Origin: Cellulosimicrobium cellulans
GTDB taxonomy: Bacteria > Actinomycetota > Actinomycetes > Actinomycetales > Cellulomonadaceae
NCBI RefSeq assembly: GCF_016921195.1
Contig: NZ_JAFGYF010000003.1
Location: 186,001-250,000, forward strand
DNA length: 64,000 nt
Reading direction: 5' to 3'
The notes beneath the pieces were generated by a model that worked only from the letters and a program-made list of their open reading frames with translations, was not told where the DNA came from and searched no databases. Below are positions 39,546 to 48,208 of this stretch, in pieces. A program made the position numbers and the translations under genes. Each line of letters begins with the position of its first letter. Position 1 is the stretch's first letter.

Positions 39546-40168
39546 GCCGCCCCCCGGGCGGCCACGGGCGTCGGGGCGTCGTCCGACGTCGGGCGGTCCG
39601 CGGGGTCGCGGTGCGGCAGCGCGGCACGGAGCTGGGAACGCGCGCGGTGGATGCGGGAGCGGACCGTGCCGAGCTTGATCCCCAGCGTCACGGCGATCTC
39701 CTCGTACGACAAGCCCTCGATGTCGCACAGCACGACGGCGGCACGGTACTCGGGCGAGAGCGCGTCGAGCGCGCGCTGGACGTCGTGGTCGAGGTTCGCG
39801 TGCTCGAAGCCGCGCTCCGGCTGGGCCTCGGCCCGTGCGGGGTACTGCCCGTCGTCGTCGCCCATGGCCTCCATGCGGATGCGCTGCTTGCGGCGGACCT
39901 GGTCGAGGAAGAGGTTCGTCGTGATCCGGTGCAGCCACCCCTCGAACGTGCCCGGCGTGTAGCTCGACAGCGAGCGGAACACCCGGACGAACGTCTCCTG
40001 CGTGAGGTCCTCGGCGTCCTGCCGGTTGCCCGTGAGGCGGTACGCGAGCCGGTAGACGCGCGCCGAGTGCTCGCGCACGATCTCGTCCCACGACGGCGGC
40101 ACCCACGCGCCACCGTCCTGCGTCACGTGCGTGCTGGTCCCCGGTCGTGCGTCGCTCACGTCGTCCAT
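39542..40168 (-). CDS. sigE: ECF RNA polymerase sigma factor SigE
   Basis: Extracytoplasmic-function sigma factor of 208 residues. Region 2: [20 protein letters not shown] and [20 protein letters not shown] (-10 recognition). Region 4: [20 protein letters not shown] then [20 protein letters not shown] (helix-turn-helix for -35). The ATG at 40168 ([10 protein letters not shown]) is preferred; a GTG two codons on is possible. An ECF-type promoter lies 12-37 nt upstream, as expected for autoregulation. With the downstream anti-sigma factor, HtrA and TatB it forms the envelope-stress module. Confidence 0.94.
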   Translation of the reverse strand: MDDVSDARPGTSTHVTQDGGAWVPPSWDEIVREHSARVYRLAYRLTGNRQDAEDLTQETFVRVFRSLSSYTPGTFEGWLHRITTNLFLDQVRRKQRIRMEAMGDDDGQYPARAEAQPERGFEHANLDHDVQRALDALSPEYRAAVVLCDIEGLSYEEIAVTLGIKLGTVRSRIHRARSQLRAALPHRDPADRPTSDDAPTPVAARGAA

Positions 40169-40179
40169 CGTCCCAGAAG

Positions 40180-40205
40180 AACGCGCGGCCCCCGGCGCGT
40201 GTTCC
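40180..40205 (-). promoter_or_regulatory. ECF (SigE/SigH-type) promoter of sigE
   Basis: On the minus strand GGAAC (40205-40201), a 17-nt spacer, then CGTT (40183-40180) matches the actinobacterial ECF consensus. It predicts a transcription start only a few bases before the sigE ATG at 40168. Confidence 0.7.
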
Positions 40206-40352
40206 CCCTCCCGTGCGGGACGTCCGCGCGACGTCCACGGGCCGTGCACACCCGCCCGGCGCGGGAGCGGGCCGGCGTGGGAGGGGACGGGTACGATCCG
40301 AGGCAGCGTCCGCCCCGGCCCGGTCCCGGGCCCACGCGGACGACGGACCACC

Positions 40353-40358
40353 AGGAGG
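40353..40358 (+). promoter_or_regulatory. strong ribosome-binding site before an ATC codon
   Basis: AGGAGG with a 5-nt spacer to the ATC at 40364. It is the evidence that the methyltransferase may start on ATC, because no ATG, GTG or TTG stands at the right distance. Confidence 0.6.
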
Positions 40359-40363
40359 CACCG

Positions 40364-41017
40364 ATCACCAGCGACGTCGGCACCCACCGCAGCGCCAAGG
40401 CCGCGAGCTGGGTGTACAGCGAGGAGTTCGTCCCGGAGGACGAGGTCCTCCTGCGTGCGCGCGACCGCGCCGCGGAGCTCGGGTGCCCGGCGGTGCTCCC
40501 CGGCGTGGGGGCGGTGCTCCAGGTCCTCGCGGCCTCGCTCGCCGCCCGCGCGGTCGTCGAGATCGGCACCGGCACCGGCGTGGCGTCGCTCTGGCTCCTG
40601 CGAGGGATGCCCGCCGACGGCGTGCTGACGACGATCGACGTCGAGGTCGAGCACCAGCGAGCGGCCAAGGAGGCCTTCGCGGAGGAGGGCGTGCCCTCGG
40701 CACGGACCCGCACCATCCCGGGTCGCGCGAGCGAGGTCCTCCCCCGGCTCACCGACGGCGCCTACGACCTCGTCCTCGTGGGGGCGGACAAGCACAGCTA
40801 CCCCGAGTACGTCGAGCAGGGTCTGCGCCTGCTGCGCCCGGGCGGCGTGCTCGCGGTCGACGGCGCGCTGTCGCACGACCGGGTCGCCGACCCCGCGCGG
40901 CGCGACGAGGTGACGACGATCGTCCGCGAGGTCGGTCGCTCGCTCCGCTCCGACGACCGCGTCCTGCCGGCGCTGCTCCCGAGCGGCGACGGCCTGCTGC
41001 TCGCCGTCCGGCGCTGA
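40364..41017 (+). CDS. O-methyltransferase (SAM-dependent), probable ATC start
   Basis: Methyltransferase_3 family enzyme. SAM-binding motif I is [20 protein letters not shown], followed by [35 protein letters not shown] (acidic metal/SAM loop) and [15 protein letters not shown]. Conserved N-terminal residues [16 protein letters not shown] must be included. The ideal ribosome site AGGAGG points to ATC at 40364 ([10 protein letters not shown]), giving 217 residues, typical for the family. The nearest usual start is the GTG at 40277, which adds 29 Arg/Pro-rich residues of no similarity. Divergent from sigE, as Rv1220c is in mycobacteria. Acceptor substrate unknown. Confidence 0.85.
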   Translation: MTSDVGTHRSAKAASWVYSEEFVPEDEVLLRARDRAAELGCPAVLPGVGAVLQVLAASLAARAVVEIGTGTGVASLWLLRGMPADGVLTTIDVEVEHQRAAKEAFAEEGVPSARTRTIPGRASEVLPRLTDGAYDLVLVGADKHSYPEYVEQGLRLLRPGGVLAVDGALSHDRVADPARRDEVTTIVREVGRSLRSDDRVLPALLPSGDGLLLAVRR

Positions 41018-41033
41018 CAGGACGCCGCCCGCG

Positions 41034-42656
41034 TCAGAGCCGGTCGAGCGCCTCGAGCAGGAGCCGCGCGCCGAATCCCGTCGCCCCGGCGACCACCTCG
41101 TGCCGGTCCGCCGTCGCGCGCGCCGGGCCGGCGACGTCCAGGTGCGCCCACGGCACGTCACCGACGAACTCGCGCAGGAACAGCGCGGCCGTGATCGACC
41201 CGCCCCCCGGGCTCTCGACCGGGACGTGGCGCAGGTCGGCGACGTCGGACCGCAGCGCGTCCGTGTAGTCCTCGACGAGGGGCATGCGCCACACCCGTTC
41301 GCCGGTGGTCAGCGCGGCGCTCTCCAGCGCGTCGGCGACGGCGTCGTCCGTCGCGAACAGCGCACCGTGCCCTCGACCCAGCCCGAGGCTCGCCGCCCCG
41401 GTGAGCGTCGCGACGTCGACGAGCACGTCGGGTGCGAGCTCGGCCACCGCGTACGCGATCCCGTCGGCGAGGACGAGGCGGCCCTCCGCGTCGGTGTTCG
41501 CCACCTCGACCGTGCGGCCCGACCAGGTACGCAGCACGTCGCCGGGGCGGTAGGAGGCGGCGCCGACGTGGTTCTCGGCCAGCGGGAGCACCGCGGTGAC
41601 CCGGCGGTCCGAGCGGGCGCGGGCGGCGCCGAGCACCACCGCGAGCGCGACGGCGGCGCCCGCCATGTCGGTCTTCATCGGCACCATCGCCTCGCGGGGC
41701 TTGATGGACAGTCCGCCGGTGTCGTACGTGATGCCCTTGCCGACGACGACGACGTGCCGGACGTCGACGCCCCGCGGGAGGACGCCGTGGTCCGTGGGGT
41801 CGTAGGTGACCGTCACGAGGCGCGGCGGCCGGGCCGAGCCCGCACCCACGGCCAGGAGCGCGCCGAAGCCCTCGGCACCGAGCTGGGCGGGGCCGCGGAC
41901 CGTCGTGTCGAGCCCGAGCGCGTCGGCCAGCTCGACCGCGCGGTCGGCGAACCACGCCGGGTCCTTCACGTCGGACGGGATGTTGGCGAGGTCGCGGACC
42001 AGCCAGGTCGCCGCCGCGGCGCGGTGCGCGGCCTCGATCGGCGCCGTGTCGTCGGGCCGGTCCTCGGGCGCGAGCAGGACGAGCTGCTCCGCGGCAGCCT
42101 CGGCCGCGGACGGTGAGGACCCGCTCTGCCGGGGTTGGTCGTACGCGGCGAGCAGGTAGCCCTCGACGAACGCGCGGACCGCGTCGGGTCCCGCGTCGGC
42201 GGTGGCGGCGCTGACGACCCGCTCCAGGCCGCGCGACGCACGGGCGAGGGCCGCACCGGCGCGCCGGAGATCGGACGCCGTCCCGGCGCCGACCCCGAGC
42301 AGGAGGATCCTCGGGGGCAGGCCCGTCCACGGGAGCCGCACCCCGGAGCCGGCGTGCGCGCGCGGCAGGTCGACGCGCACCACCTCGCCGGACGCGCCGC
42401 GGAAGCTCCGCCCGCCCGCACGCTCGGCGAGCTCCGCGAGGTCGACGCCGTACCGCACCGTCGCGTCGACGGTGCCGGCACGCGGCTGCAACCCGTCCTC
42501 GGCCTCGCGCGGAGGCGCGACGGCCACGACGACCGCGTCGACCTGCGCGCCGTCGAGGAGTACCGCGTCGCTCAGAGCGCCCCGGGCGCCGACCACCTCG
42601 GGCAGCGTGCGCGGCAGCCCGGGGAGACCGGAGACCCGGCGCTCACGTGCGGGCAA
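41034..42656 (-). CDS. pepA: leucyl aminopeptidase (M17 family)
   Basis: Two-metal cytosolic aminopeptidase of 540 residues from a TTG start, or 520 from the GTG at 42596. The catalytic domain shows [57 protein letters not shown], and the family signature [14 protein letters not shown]. The M17 metal and catalytic residues (Lys, Asp, Glu, Arg) are in place. The N-terminal domain is divergent, as usual. The TTG follows the DUF3117 stop with no gap, so the genes are co-transcribed and perhaps coupled. Role: peptide and glutathione/mycothiol-conjugate turnover. Confidence 0.92.
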   Translation of the reverse strand: MPARERRVSGLPGLPRTLPEVVGARGALSDAVLLDGAQVDAVVVAVAPPREAEDGLQPRAGTVDATVRYGVDLAELAERAGGRSFRGASGEVVRVDLPRAHAGSGVRLPWTGLPPRILLLGVGAGTASDLRRAGAALARASRGLERVVSAATADAGPDAVRAFVEGYLLAAYDQPRQSGSSPSAAEAAAEQLVLLAPEDRPDDTAPIEAAHRAAAATWLVRDLANIPSDVKDPAWFADRAVELADALGLDTTVRGPAQLGAEGFGALLAVGAGSARPPRLVTVTYDPTDHGVLPRGVDVRHVVVVGKGITYDTGGLSIKPREAMVPMKTDMAGAAVALAVVLGAARARSDRRVTAVLPLAENHVGAASYRPGDVLRTWSGRTVEVANTDAEGRLVLADGIAYAVAELAPDVLVDVATLTGAASLGLGRGHGALFATDDAVADALESAALTTGERVWRMPLVEDYTDALRSDVADLRHVPVESPGGGSITAALFLREFVGDVPWAHLDVAGPARATADRHEVVAGATGFGARLLLEALDRL

Positions 42657-42824
42657 TCAGCCCACCACGGCCTGGAGCGCCTCACCCAGCTCGCTGGCCT
42701 CGGTCGCGTTGAGCTCGACCACCAGACGTCCGCCACCCTCGAGCGGGACCCGCATGACGATGCCTCGCCCCTCCTTGGTGACCTCCAGCGGCCCGTCACC
42801 CGTCCGCGGCTTCATCGCAGCCAT
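42657..42824 (-). CDS. DUF3117 small protein
   Basis: A 55-residue protein (MAAMKPRTGDGPLEVTKEGR, then GIVMRVPLEGGGRLVVELNA and TEASELGEALQAVVG) that is nearly invariant in actinobacteria as DUF3117. GGAG lies 8 nt before the ATG at 42824. Its size makes it easy to miss. It directly abuts the aminopeptidase start. Function unknown; strict conservation suggests an essential or housekeeping role. In M. tuberculosis it is Rv1211, from memory, in the same neighbourhood. Confidence 0.92.
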   Translation of the reverse strand: MAAMKPRTGDGPLEVTKEGRGIVMRVPLEGGGRLVVELNATEASELGEALQAVVG

Positions 42825-42875
42825 CGATGGCACTCCATTTCCGTTGTCCCGAGTCCACCCCGCGCGCGCGAGGAG

Positions 42876-42900
42876 GGGCGTCCGACCTCGGACGACGCCC
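42876..42900 (-). terminator. bulged hairpin after the glycosyltransferase gene
   Basis: GGGCGTCCGA (42876-42885) pairs with TCGGACGACGCCC (42888-42900) around a 2-base bulge, 44 nt past the stop. It is a plausible terminator for the LOG-folP2-glycosyltransferase unit. Confidence 0.45.
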
Positions 42901-42944
42901 GAGGACAGTCTAGTTCACGCGTGCCGACATCCCGGGCGTCCCGG

Positions 42945-44162
42945 TCACGGCGGCCAGCCGGACGGCGGGACGAGCCGCCACAGCGACCACACCCACCACA
43001 CCTGACCGGCGACGCCGGCGACCGTCACGGCGGCCAGCCACAGGCGGGACCGCGTCCACCCGACGGTCACCGCCGCGAGCGGGAAGGCGAGCAGCAGGAA
43101 CCGCACGAGCGACGTCCCCGGCTGGATCGCCGCGACCAGGTAGGCGAGGTACGCGCCGGACCACGCGTGCATCTCCGGGCCGAGCCGCGTCGCGACGGGG
43201 TTCAGCACGAGCGCGGCCGTCGCGAGCAGCACGAGCGCGAGGACCCACGGACCGGCATCACCCATCAGCCAGCGAGACACGTCGACCCACGGGACGAACG
43301 GCACGACCTCCGCGCCCCCGCGCCACGCCCCCTGCGTGCGGAAGTACCCCTGGTGCACCCCCGTGACGACGCTGCACGCCCACGGCCACACGAAGCCGCT
43401 GACCAGGGACACGGCGAGGAGGCCGCCCAGCCGCGCGGCGTCGGCCGCGCGCAGCTCGCCGCGCCGCCGACGCACGATCCCGTGCCAGAGCACGACCGCG
43501 GCCATCGGCAGCGCGACGGCGCGGGAGAAGCCGAGGAGGACGACCACGAGCGCCGCCCACCCGTAACGGCGCCGCGACAGCAGCAGGAGCGCGGACGCCA
43601 CGAGGAGGAGCGCGAGGGACTCCGTGTACGCGACCTGGAGGACGGGGCTGGACGGGAAGACGCTCACGAGCAGGACGGTCGCCAGCGGCAGGCCCGGCCT
43701 GCGCTCGACGGCCGCTGCGCCGGCCGTGGCGACCAGCCGGTGGATCACGAGGACGGCGCCGGCGCCGCACGCGAGCGCGACCGTGGGCGCGAGCACGTCC
43801 CACCCCAGTCCGGTGACGGCGTCGAGCGCGCGGACGAGCGCCGGGAAGAGCGGGAAGAACGCCCAGACGTTCTGCTCGACGGCGCCGTCGGGACCCACGG
43901 GGAGCGTGTCGGGGTAGCCGGACGCGTAGATCTGCTCGTACCAGCTCGCGTCCCACATGCGCGCGACGTACGGCAGGTACGACGGGGCGGCGTCCGTCCA
44001 GGGGTTCGCCTCCTGGGACCTCGCGACGACGAGGAGGATCACGGCGCTCACCGCGCGCGCGAGGCCGTACACCGCGAGGACCTGCGCCCACCAGGGCCAG
44101 GAGGCGGGACGCAGCAGCCGTGGACGCTCCCCCGGGCCGGCCGAGACGCGCCGCGTGGTCAC
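42945..44162 (-). CDS. polytopic mannosyltransferase-like protein (PIG-V/Gpi18 type)
   Basis: Membrane protein of 405 residues with about 9-10 helices. PIG-V-like motifs on the outer loops are visible: ARMWDASWYEQIYASGYP near the start (acidic catalytic-loop position), NVWAFFPLFPALVRALDA, VAYTESLALLLVASALLLL and LLGFSRAVALPMAAVV. Such enzymes use polyprenyl-phosphate sugars to mannosylate lipids or proteins outside the membrane. Acceptor unknown. The GTG overlaps the folP2 stop. In mycobacteria the gene next to folP2 is gpgS instead, so this is a replacement at the locus. Confidence 0.8.
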   Translation of the reverse strand: MTTRRVSAGPGERPRLLRPASWPWWAQVLAVYGLARAVSAVILLVVARSQEANPWTDAAPSYLPYVARMWDASWYEQIYASGYPDTLPVGPDGAVEQNVWAFFPLFPALVRALDAVTGLGWDVLAPTVALACGAGAVLVIHRLVATAGAAAVERRPGLPLATVLLVSVFPSSPVLQVAYTESLALLLVASALLLLSRRRYGWAALVVVLLGFSRAVALPMAAVVLWHGIVRRRRGELRAADAARLGGLLAVSLVSGFVWPWACSVVTGVHQGYFRTQGAWRGGAEVVPFVPWVDVSRWLMGDAGPWVLALVLLATAALVLNPVATRLGPEMHAWSGAYLAYLVAAIQPGTSLVRFLLLAFPLAAVTVGWTRSRLWLAAVTVAGVAGQVWWVWSLWRLVPPSGWPP

Positions 44163-45145
44163 GCGAGACCCCGCAGGGCACCCGCCGGAGGAACCTCGTC
44201 GCGCACCGCGGCGACGAGGTCCAGGACGCGCCGGGTCGCTGCGACGTCGTGCGCGCGGAAGACACGTGCGCCGAGCCACGCGGCGACGGCCGTCGCCGCG
44301 AGGGTGCCCTCCAGCCGCTCGTCGGCCGGCAGGTCGAGCGTCTCGCCCACGAAGTCCTTGCGCGACAGCGCCATGAGGAGCGGGAACCCGAGCCCCGCCA
44401 GGACCTCGGTCCGACGCAGGAGGTGCAGGGAGTGCCAGGTGTTCTTGCCGAAGTCGTGCGTGGGGTCGACGAGGACCGACGCCCGGGGGACCCCGCACGC
44501 GACCGCCCGCTCCGCCGCCGCGCGGAGGGTCGCCACGACGTCCTGGACGACACCGTCGCGCGGGTCCGTGGCGCCGGGCCGCGCGGGATAGGTGACGCGG
44601 AACGGGTCGGTGCGGGGCGTCGCGCCCCCCGTGTGCGAGCACACGACCCCGACGCCGTGCTCGCCCGCGACCTCGACGAGTCGGGGGTCGTGGCCCGCCC
44701 ACGTGTCGTTGATGAGGTCGGCGCCAGCGAGCGCAGCCTCGTGCGCCACCTCGGCCCGCCACGTGTCGACGCTCAGGAGCAGGTCGGGGAACTCGGCACG
44801 CACCCGTGCGACGAACGGCACGACCCGACGGACCTCCTCGTCGGGCGTCACCACGGGACCGACGCCCGCCCGCACTCCCCCCACGTCGAGGATCTCGGCG
44901 CCCTGGACGACCGCCCGCTCGACCGCGGCGAGCGCCTCCCGGTCGTCGAGCTGACGTGCGCCCGCGTAGAACGAGTCGTCGGTGCGGTTGACGATCGCCA
45001 TCACCGCCGGCCGTTCGAGGACCCGCCCGCGCAGCACGAGCGACGTGCCACGAGGTGGGACCCCGAGGGGAGGCAGCGGTTCCGCTGCGTCGTCGGGGTG
45101 CTCGCCCGGCGGCTCCGCGGGCGCGTCGGGGCCGGGTGAGGTCAT
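44159..45145 (-). CDS. folP2: dihydropteroate synthase homologue of the FolP2 type
   Basis: TIM-barrel pterin-binding protein of 328 residues. It resembles actinobacterial FolP2 rather than FolP1: the signature reads MAIVNRTDDSFYAGARQLDD where classical enzymes have NVTPDSF, followed by LSVDTWRAEVAHEAALAGAD, LINDTWAGHDPRLVEV and DPTHDFGKNTWHSLHLLRR. FolP2 proteins of mycobacteria are reported to lack ordinary dihydropteroate synthase activity, so the true reaction is open. A ~45-residue acidic Pro-rich N-terminus precedes the barrel. It overlaps the glycosyltransferase and starts 13 nt after the LOG gene. Confidence 0.88.
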   Translation of the reverse strand: MTSPGPDAPAEPPGEHPDDAAEPLPPLGVPPRGTSLVLRGRVLERPAVMAIVNRTDDSFYAGARQLDDREALAAVERAVVQGAEILDVGGVRAGVGPVVTPDEEVRRVVPFVARVRAEFPDLLLSVDTWRAEVAHEAALAGADLINDTWAGHDPRLVEVAGEHGVGVVCSHTGGATPRTDPFRVTYPARPGATDPRDGVVQDVVATLRAAAERAVACGVPRASVLVDPTHDFGKNTWHSLHLLRRTEVLAGLGFPLLMALSRKDFVGETLDLPADERLEGTLAATAVAAWLGARVFRAHDVAATRRVLDLVAAVRDEVPPAGALRGLA

Positions 45146-45158
45146 CGCGCCGGGGCCC

Positions 45159-46001
45159 TCAGCTCGCGTCGCCGGCCTGCGCCCGGGCGAGCTCCTCGGT
45201 GGCCTCGAGCTCCTCGGCGCGCAGCTCGGCGCCGCGGTCGCACACGTACTCGACGGCCTCGGCCGGGTCGTCGCAGAGGTGGACGAGGTCGAGGTCGTGC
45301 GGGCTGATCATGCCGCGCCCGGCGACCGCGGTCCGGGCCCACTCGAGCAGCCCGCTCCAGTAGTCGGTCCCGACGAGCGCGACCGGGAACTCGGTGATCT
45401 TGTGGGTCTGCACGAGCGTGAGCGCCTCGAACAGCTCGTCGAACGTCCCGAACCCGCCCGGCAGGACGACGAAGCCCTGCGCGTACTTGACGAACATCGT
45501 CTTGCGGGCGAAGAAGTAGCGGAAGTTCACCCCGAGGTTGACGTACCGGTTCATGCCCTGCTCGAACGGCAGCTCGATCCCGAGCCCGACCGAGAGTCCG
45601 CCGGCCTCCGAGGCGCCCTTGTTCGCGGCCTCCATGATGCCGGGGCCGCCACCCGTGATGACCGCGAAGCCCTCCTCGACCAGGCGACGCCCGACCTCCT
45701 CCGCGAGCGCGTAGTCCGGGTGGTCCGGCTTGGTGCGGGCCGAGCCGAACACCGAGACCGCCGGGCCGACCTCCGCCAGCGCGCCGAAGCCCTCGACGAA
45801 CTCGCTCTGGATGCGCATCACGCGCCACGGGTCCGAGTGGACCCAGTCCGCGCTGCCTCCCGTGTCGAGAAGACGCTGGTCCGTCGTCTGGCGCGGGATC
45901 TGGTCCCCGCGCAGCAGCACCGGCCCCTTGCGGTACCCCGTCCCGGCCTGCGGCAGGCCGTCGTCGGAACCCTGGTCACGCACCGTGTCGCTCATGGTCA
46001 C
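45159..46001 (-). CDS. LOG-family protein (TIGR00730, nucleoside 5'-monophosphate phosphoribohydrolase-like)
   Basis: Rossmann-fold protein of 280 residues. [20 protein letters not shown] and [20 protein letters not shown] bind the nucleotide, and the catalytic LOG motif PGGxGTxxE is intact in [20 protein letters not shown]. Family members remove ribose-5-phosphate from cytokinin nucleotides or related purine nucleotides; older annotations as lysine decarboxylase are wrong. Start may be GTG 46001 or ATG 45995. A ~65-residue N-terminal extension ([20 protein letters not shown]) is typical of the long actinobacterial version. Confidence 0.9.
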   Translation of the reverse strand: MTMSDTVRDQGSDDGLPQAGTGYRKGPVLLRGDQIPRQTTDQRLLDTGGSADWVHSDPWRVMRIQSEFVEGFGALAEVGPAVSVFGSARTKPDHPDYALAEEVGRRLVEEGFAVITGGGPGIMEAANKGASEAGGLSVGLGIELPFEQGMNRYVNLGVNFRYFFARKTMFVKYAQGFVVLPGGFGTFDELFEALTLVQTHKITEFPVALVGTDYWSGLLEWARTAVAGRGMISPHDLDLVHLCDDPAEAVEYVCDRGAELRAEELEATEELARAQAGDAS

Positions 46002-46005
46002 GAGC

Positions 46006-47148
46006 CTATGCCGCAGGGGCGGCCGTCAGCCACGCACGGAGCGCGTCGCGGCACAGCGCGAGCTCGCCGACGGAGCAGCGCTCGTCGTCCTTGTGCGCCA
46101 GGAGCGGGTCGCCGGGGCCGAAGTTCACCGCCGGGACGCCGAGCTCGGCGAAGCGCGCGACGTCGGTCCAGCCGTACTTCGGTGCCGGCGCGCCCCCCGT
46201 CACGCCCAGCACCGCAGCGGCGAAGTCCGCCGCGAGCGGGTCGTCGAGACCGGGGCGCGCGCCCGGCGCGGCGTCGGTGAGCACGACCTCGAAGCCGGCG
46301 AACAGCTCGCGCACGTGCTGCTCGGCCTCGGCGACCGTGCGCGACGGCGCGAACCGGAAGTTCACCGTCACCACGCACTCGTCCGGGACGACGTTGCCCG
46401 CGATCCCCCCGCGGATCCCCACGGCGTTCATGCCCTCCCGGTAGACCAGCCCGTCGACCTCCACCTGCTGCGGGACGTACGCCGCCAGCCGGTCGAGCAC
46501 CTCGTGCGCCGCGTGGATCGCGTTGGCTCCCGTCCAGGAGCGCGCGGAGTGCGCGGCGACCCCGGGGACGCGCACCTCGACCCGCAGCGTGCCGTTGCAC
46601 CCGCCCTCGAGACCGGCGGAGGTCGGCTCCCCGAGGACCGCGAAGTCGGCCGCGAGCAGGTCGGGCCGGTTGCGCGCGAGGCGCCCGAGGCCGTTGAGGT
46701 CCGACGCGACCTCCTCGTTGTCGTAGAAGACCCACGTGACGTCCTGTGCGGGCGCCTCGAGCTCCGCGGCGAGCGCGAGCGCGACCGCGACACCGCCCTT
46801 CATGTCGACGGTCCCTCGGCCCCACACCTCGGCGTGGGCGCCCTCGCCGACGACGCGCGTGGGGAGGTTCGGCGGGTCCGTGAGGGGCACGGTGTCCAGG
46901 TGGCCGGCGATCACCACGCGCCGCTCCCGGCCGAGCGTCGTGCGCGCGACGACCGTGTCGCCGTCGCGCACGACCTCCAGGTGCCGGCACGCCCGCAGCG
47001 CCGTCTCGACCGCGTCCGCGAGCGTCCGCTCGTCGCCGCTCACCGACGGCGTGTCGCACACCGCGCGGAAGAGGGCCACGAGGTCGCCGGTGAGGTCCAG
47101 CGCGGGCGGGTCGTGCGGCGGGGTCACGGAGGTCGTGGGAGAGGTCAC
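46006..47148 (-). CDS. dapE: succinyl-diaminopimelate desuccinylase
   Basis: M20-family zinc enzyme of 380 residues releasing LL-diaminopimelate for lysine and peptidoglycan. Metal ligands: [12 protein letters not shown] (His, Asp), [19 protein letters not shown] (bridging Asp), [18 protein letters not shown] (catalytic Glu), [20 protein letters not shown], and a C-terminal His in [13 protein letters not shown]. The Gly-Gly-Cys-Asn element and the neighbouring divergent dapD confirm DapE rather than a general M20 peptidase. The GTG at 47148 appears to be the first transcribed codon (leaderless). Confidence 0.94.
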   Translation of the reverse strand: MTSPTTSVTPPHDPPALDLTGDLVALFRAVCDTPSVSGDERTLADAVETALRACRHLEVVRDGDTVVARTTLGRERRVVIAGHLDTVPLTDPPNLPTRVVGEGAHAEVWGRGTVDMKGGVAVALALAAELEAPAQDVTWVFYDNEEVASDLNGLGRLARNRPDLLAADFAVLGEPTSAGLEGGCNGTLRVEVRVPGVAAHSARSWTGANAIHAAHEVLDRLAAYVPQQVEVDGLVYREGMNAVGIRGGIAGNVVPDECVVTVNFRFAPSRTVAEAEQHVRELFAGFEVVLTDAAPGARPGLDDPLAADFAAAVLGVTGGAPAPKYGWTDVARFAELGVPAVNFGPGDPLLAHKDDERCSVGELALCRDALRAWLTAAPAA

Positions 47149-47154
47149 GCCAGC

Positions 47155-47160
47155 ACCCTA
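47155..47160 (-). promoter_or_regulatory. leaderless -10 box of dapE
   Basis: TAGGGT on the minus strand ends 6 nt before the GTG at 47148. It is the mirror image of the dapD box 12 bp away. Confidence 0.6.
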
Positions 47161-47171
47161 CCCGCGGCCGA

Positions 47172-47177
47172 TAGGGT
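47172..47177 (+). promoter_or_regulatory. leaderless -10 box of dapD
   Basis: TAGGGT ends 7 nt before the ATG at 47185, within the 36-bp divergent spacer. Confidence 0.6.
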
Positions 47178-47184
47178 GGGACGC

Positions 47185-48177
47185 ATGACTTCTGCGACCC
47201 CCGCGACCGCCCCCTCGGCGGCCGCGTCCGAGCCGCGTACGGCGTGGGGCTACGGCCTGGCGACCGTCACCGACGACGGCACGACCCTCGACGTCTGGTA
47301 CCCCTCGCCGGCGCTCGGCAGCGCCCCGGCGGACGCGACCGTCCCCGCCTCGCTCGTCGCGCTCGCCGAGCGCGACGAGCTGCGCGGCGTGGACGTCGTC
47401 GTGGTCCGGACCGAGATCGACCTCGACGCCGCCCCTGCCGACACCGCCGACGCGTACCTGCGCCTCCACCTGCTCTCCCACCGCCTCGTCGCCCCGCACG
47501 GGCAGAACCTCGACGGGCTCTTCGGCGTGCTGACGAACGTGGTCTGGACGAACCACGGCGCGTGCGCGGTCGACGGCTTCGAGGAGACGCGCCTGCGCCT
47601 GCGCGCGACCGGGCAGACCGTGACCGTGTACGGCGTGGACAAGTTCCCGCGCATGGTCGACTACGTCGTCCCCTCGGGCGTCCGCGTCGCCGACGCCGAC
47701 CGGGTGCGGCTCGGGGCCCACCTCGCTCCCGGCACGACCGTCATGCACGAGGGCTTCGTCAACTTCAACGCCGGGACGCTCGGCACGTCGATGGTCGAGG
47801 GCCGCATCTCCGCGGGCGTCGTCGTCGGCGACGGCTCCGACGTCGGTGGCGGCGCGTCGATCATGGGCACCCTCTCCGGGGGTGGCCGCGAGGTCATCTC
47901 GGTCGGGCAGCGCTCGCTCCTCGGCGCGAACGCGGGTCTCGGCATCCCCCTGGGCGACGACTGCGTCGTCGAGTCCGGCCTGTACGTCACCGCCGGGACC
48001 AAGGTGACCGTCGTCGGGCAGACCGACTCCGCGGGCGAGCCCCTCGTCGTCAAGGCGCGCGAGCTCTCCGGCCGCTCCGGCATCCTGTTCCGACGCAACT
48101 CGCTCACGGGCGGCGTCGAGGCCGTGTCCCGTACCGGCGCCGGCGTCGAGCTCAACGCCGCGCTGCACGCCAACTGA
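47185..48177 (+). CDS. dapD: 2,3,4,5-tetrahydropyridine-2,6-dicarboxylate N-succinyltransferase
   Basis: Succinylates tetrahydrodipicolinate in the diaminopimelate/lysine pathway. The 330-residue protein is of the actinobacterial DapD type: an N-terminal domain ([20 protein letters not shown]), [20 protein letters not shown] and a left-handed beta-helix with hexapeptide repeats, including [20 protein letters not shown] and [39 protein letters not shown] closes the helix. The ATG is supported by the leaderless promoter. Divergent from dapE, its pathway partner two steps on. Confidence 0.95.
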   Translation: MTSATPATAPSAAASEPRTAWGYGLATVTDDGTTLDVWYPSPALGSAPADATVPASLVALAERDELRGVDVVVVRTEIDLDAAPADTADAYLRLHLLSHRLVAPHGQNLDGLFGVLTNVVWTNHGACAVDGFEETRLRLRATGQTVTVYGVDKFPRMVDYVVPSGVRVADADRVRLGAHLAPGTTVMHEGFVNFNAGTLGTSMVEGRISAGVVVGDGSDVGGGASIMGTLSGGGREVISVGQRSLLGANAGLGIPLGDDCVVESGLYVTAGTKVTVVGQTDSAGEPLVVKARELSGRSGILFRRNSLTGGVEAVSRTGAGVELNAALHAN

Positions 48178-48208
48178 CCCACCACCGGCGAGCACGACGG
48201 CGTCCCGC

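Noticed and set aside
40277-40363. GTG start for the O-methyltransferase
   Set aside because: Adds 29 Arg/Pro-rich residues without similarity and has no ribosome site comparable with the AGGAGG before ATC 40364; kept only as an alternative.
45159-46001. lysine decarboxylase annotation for the LOG-family gene
   Set aside because: The PGGxGTxxE motif and Rossmann fold define the LOG phosphoribohydrolase family; no PLP-enzyme features are present.
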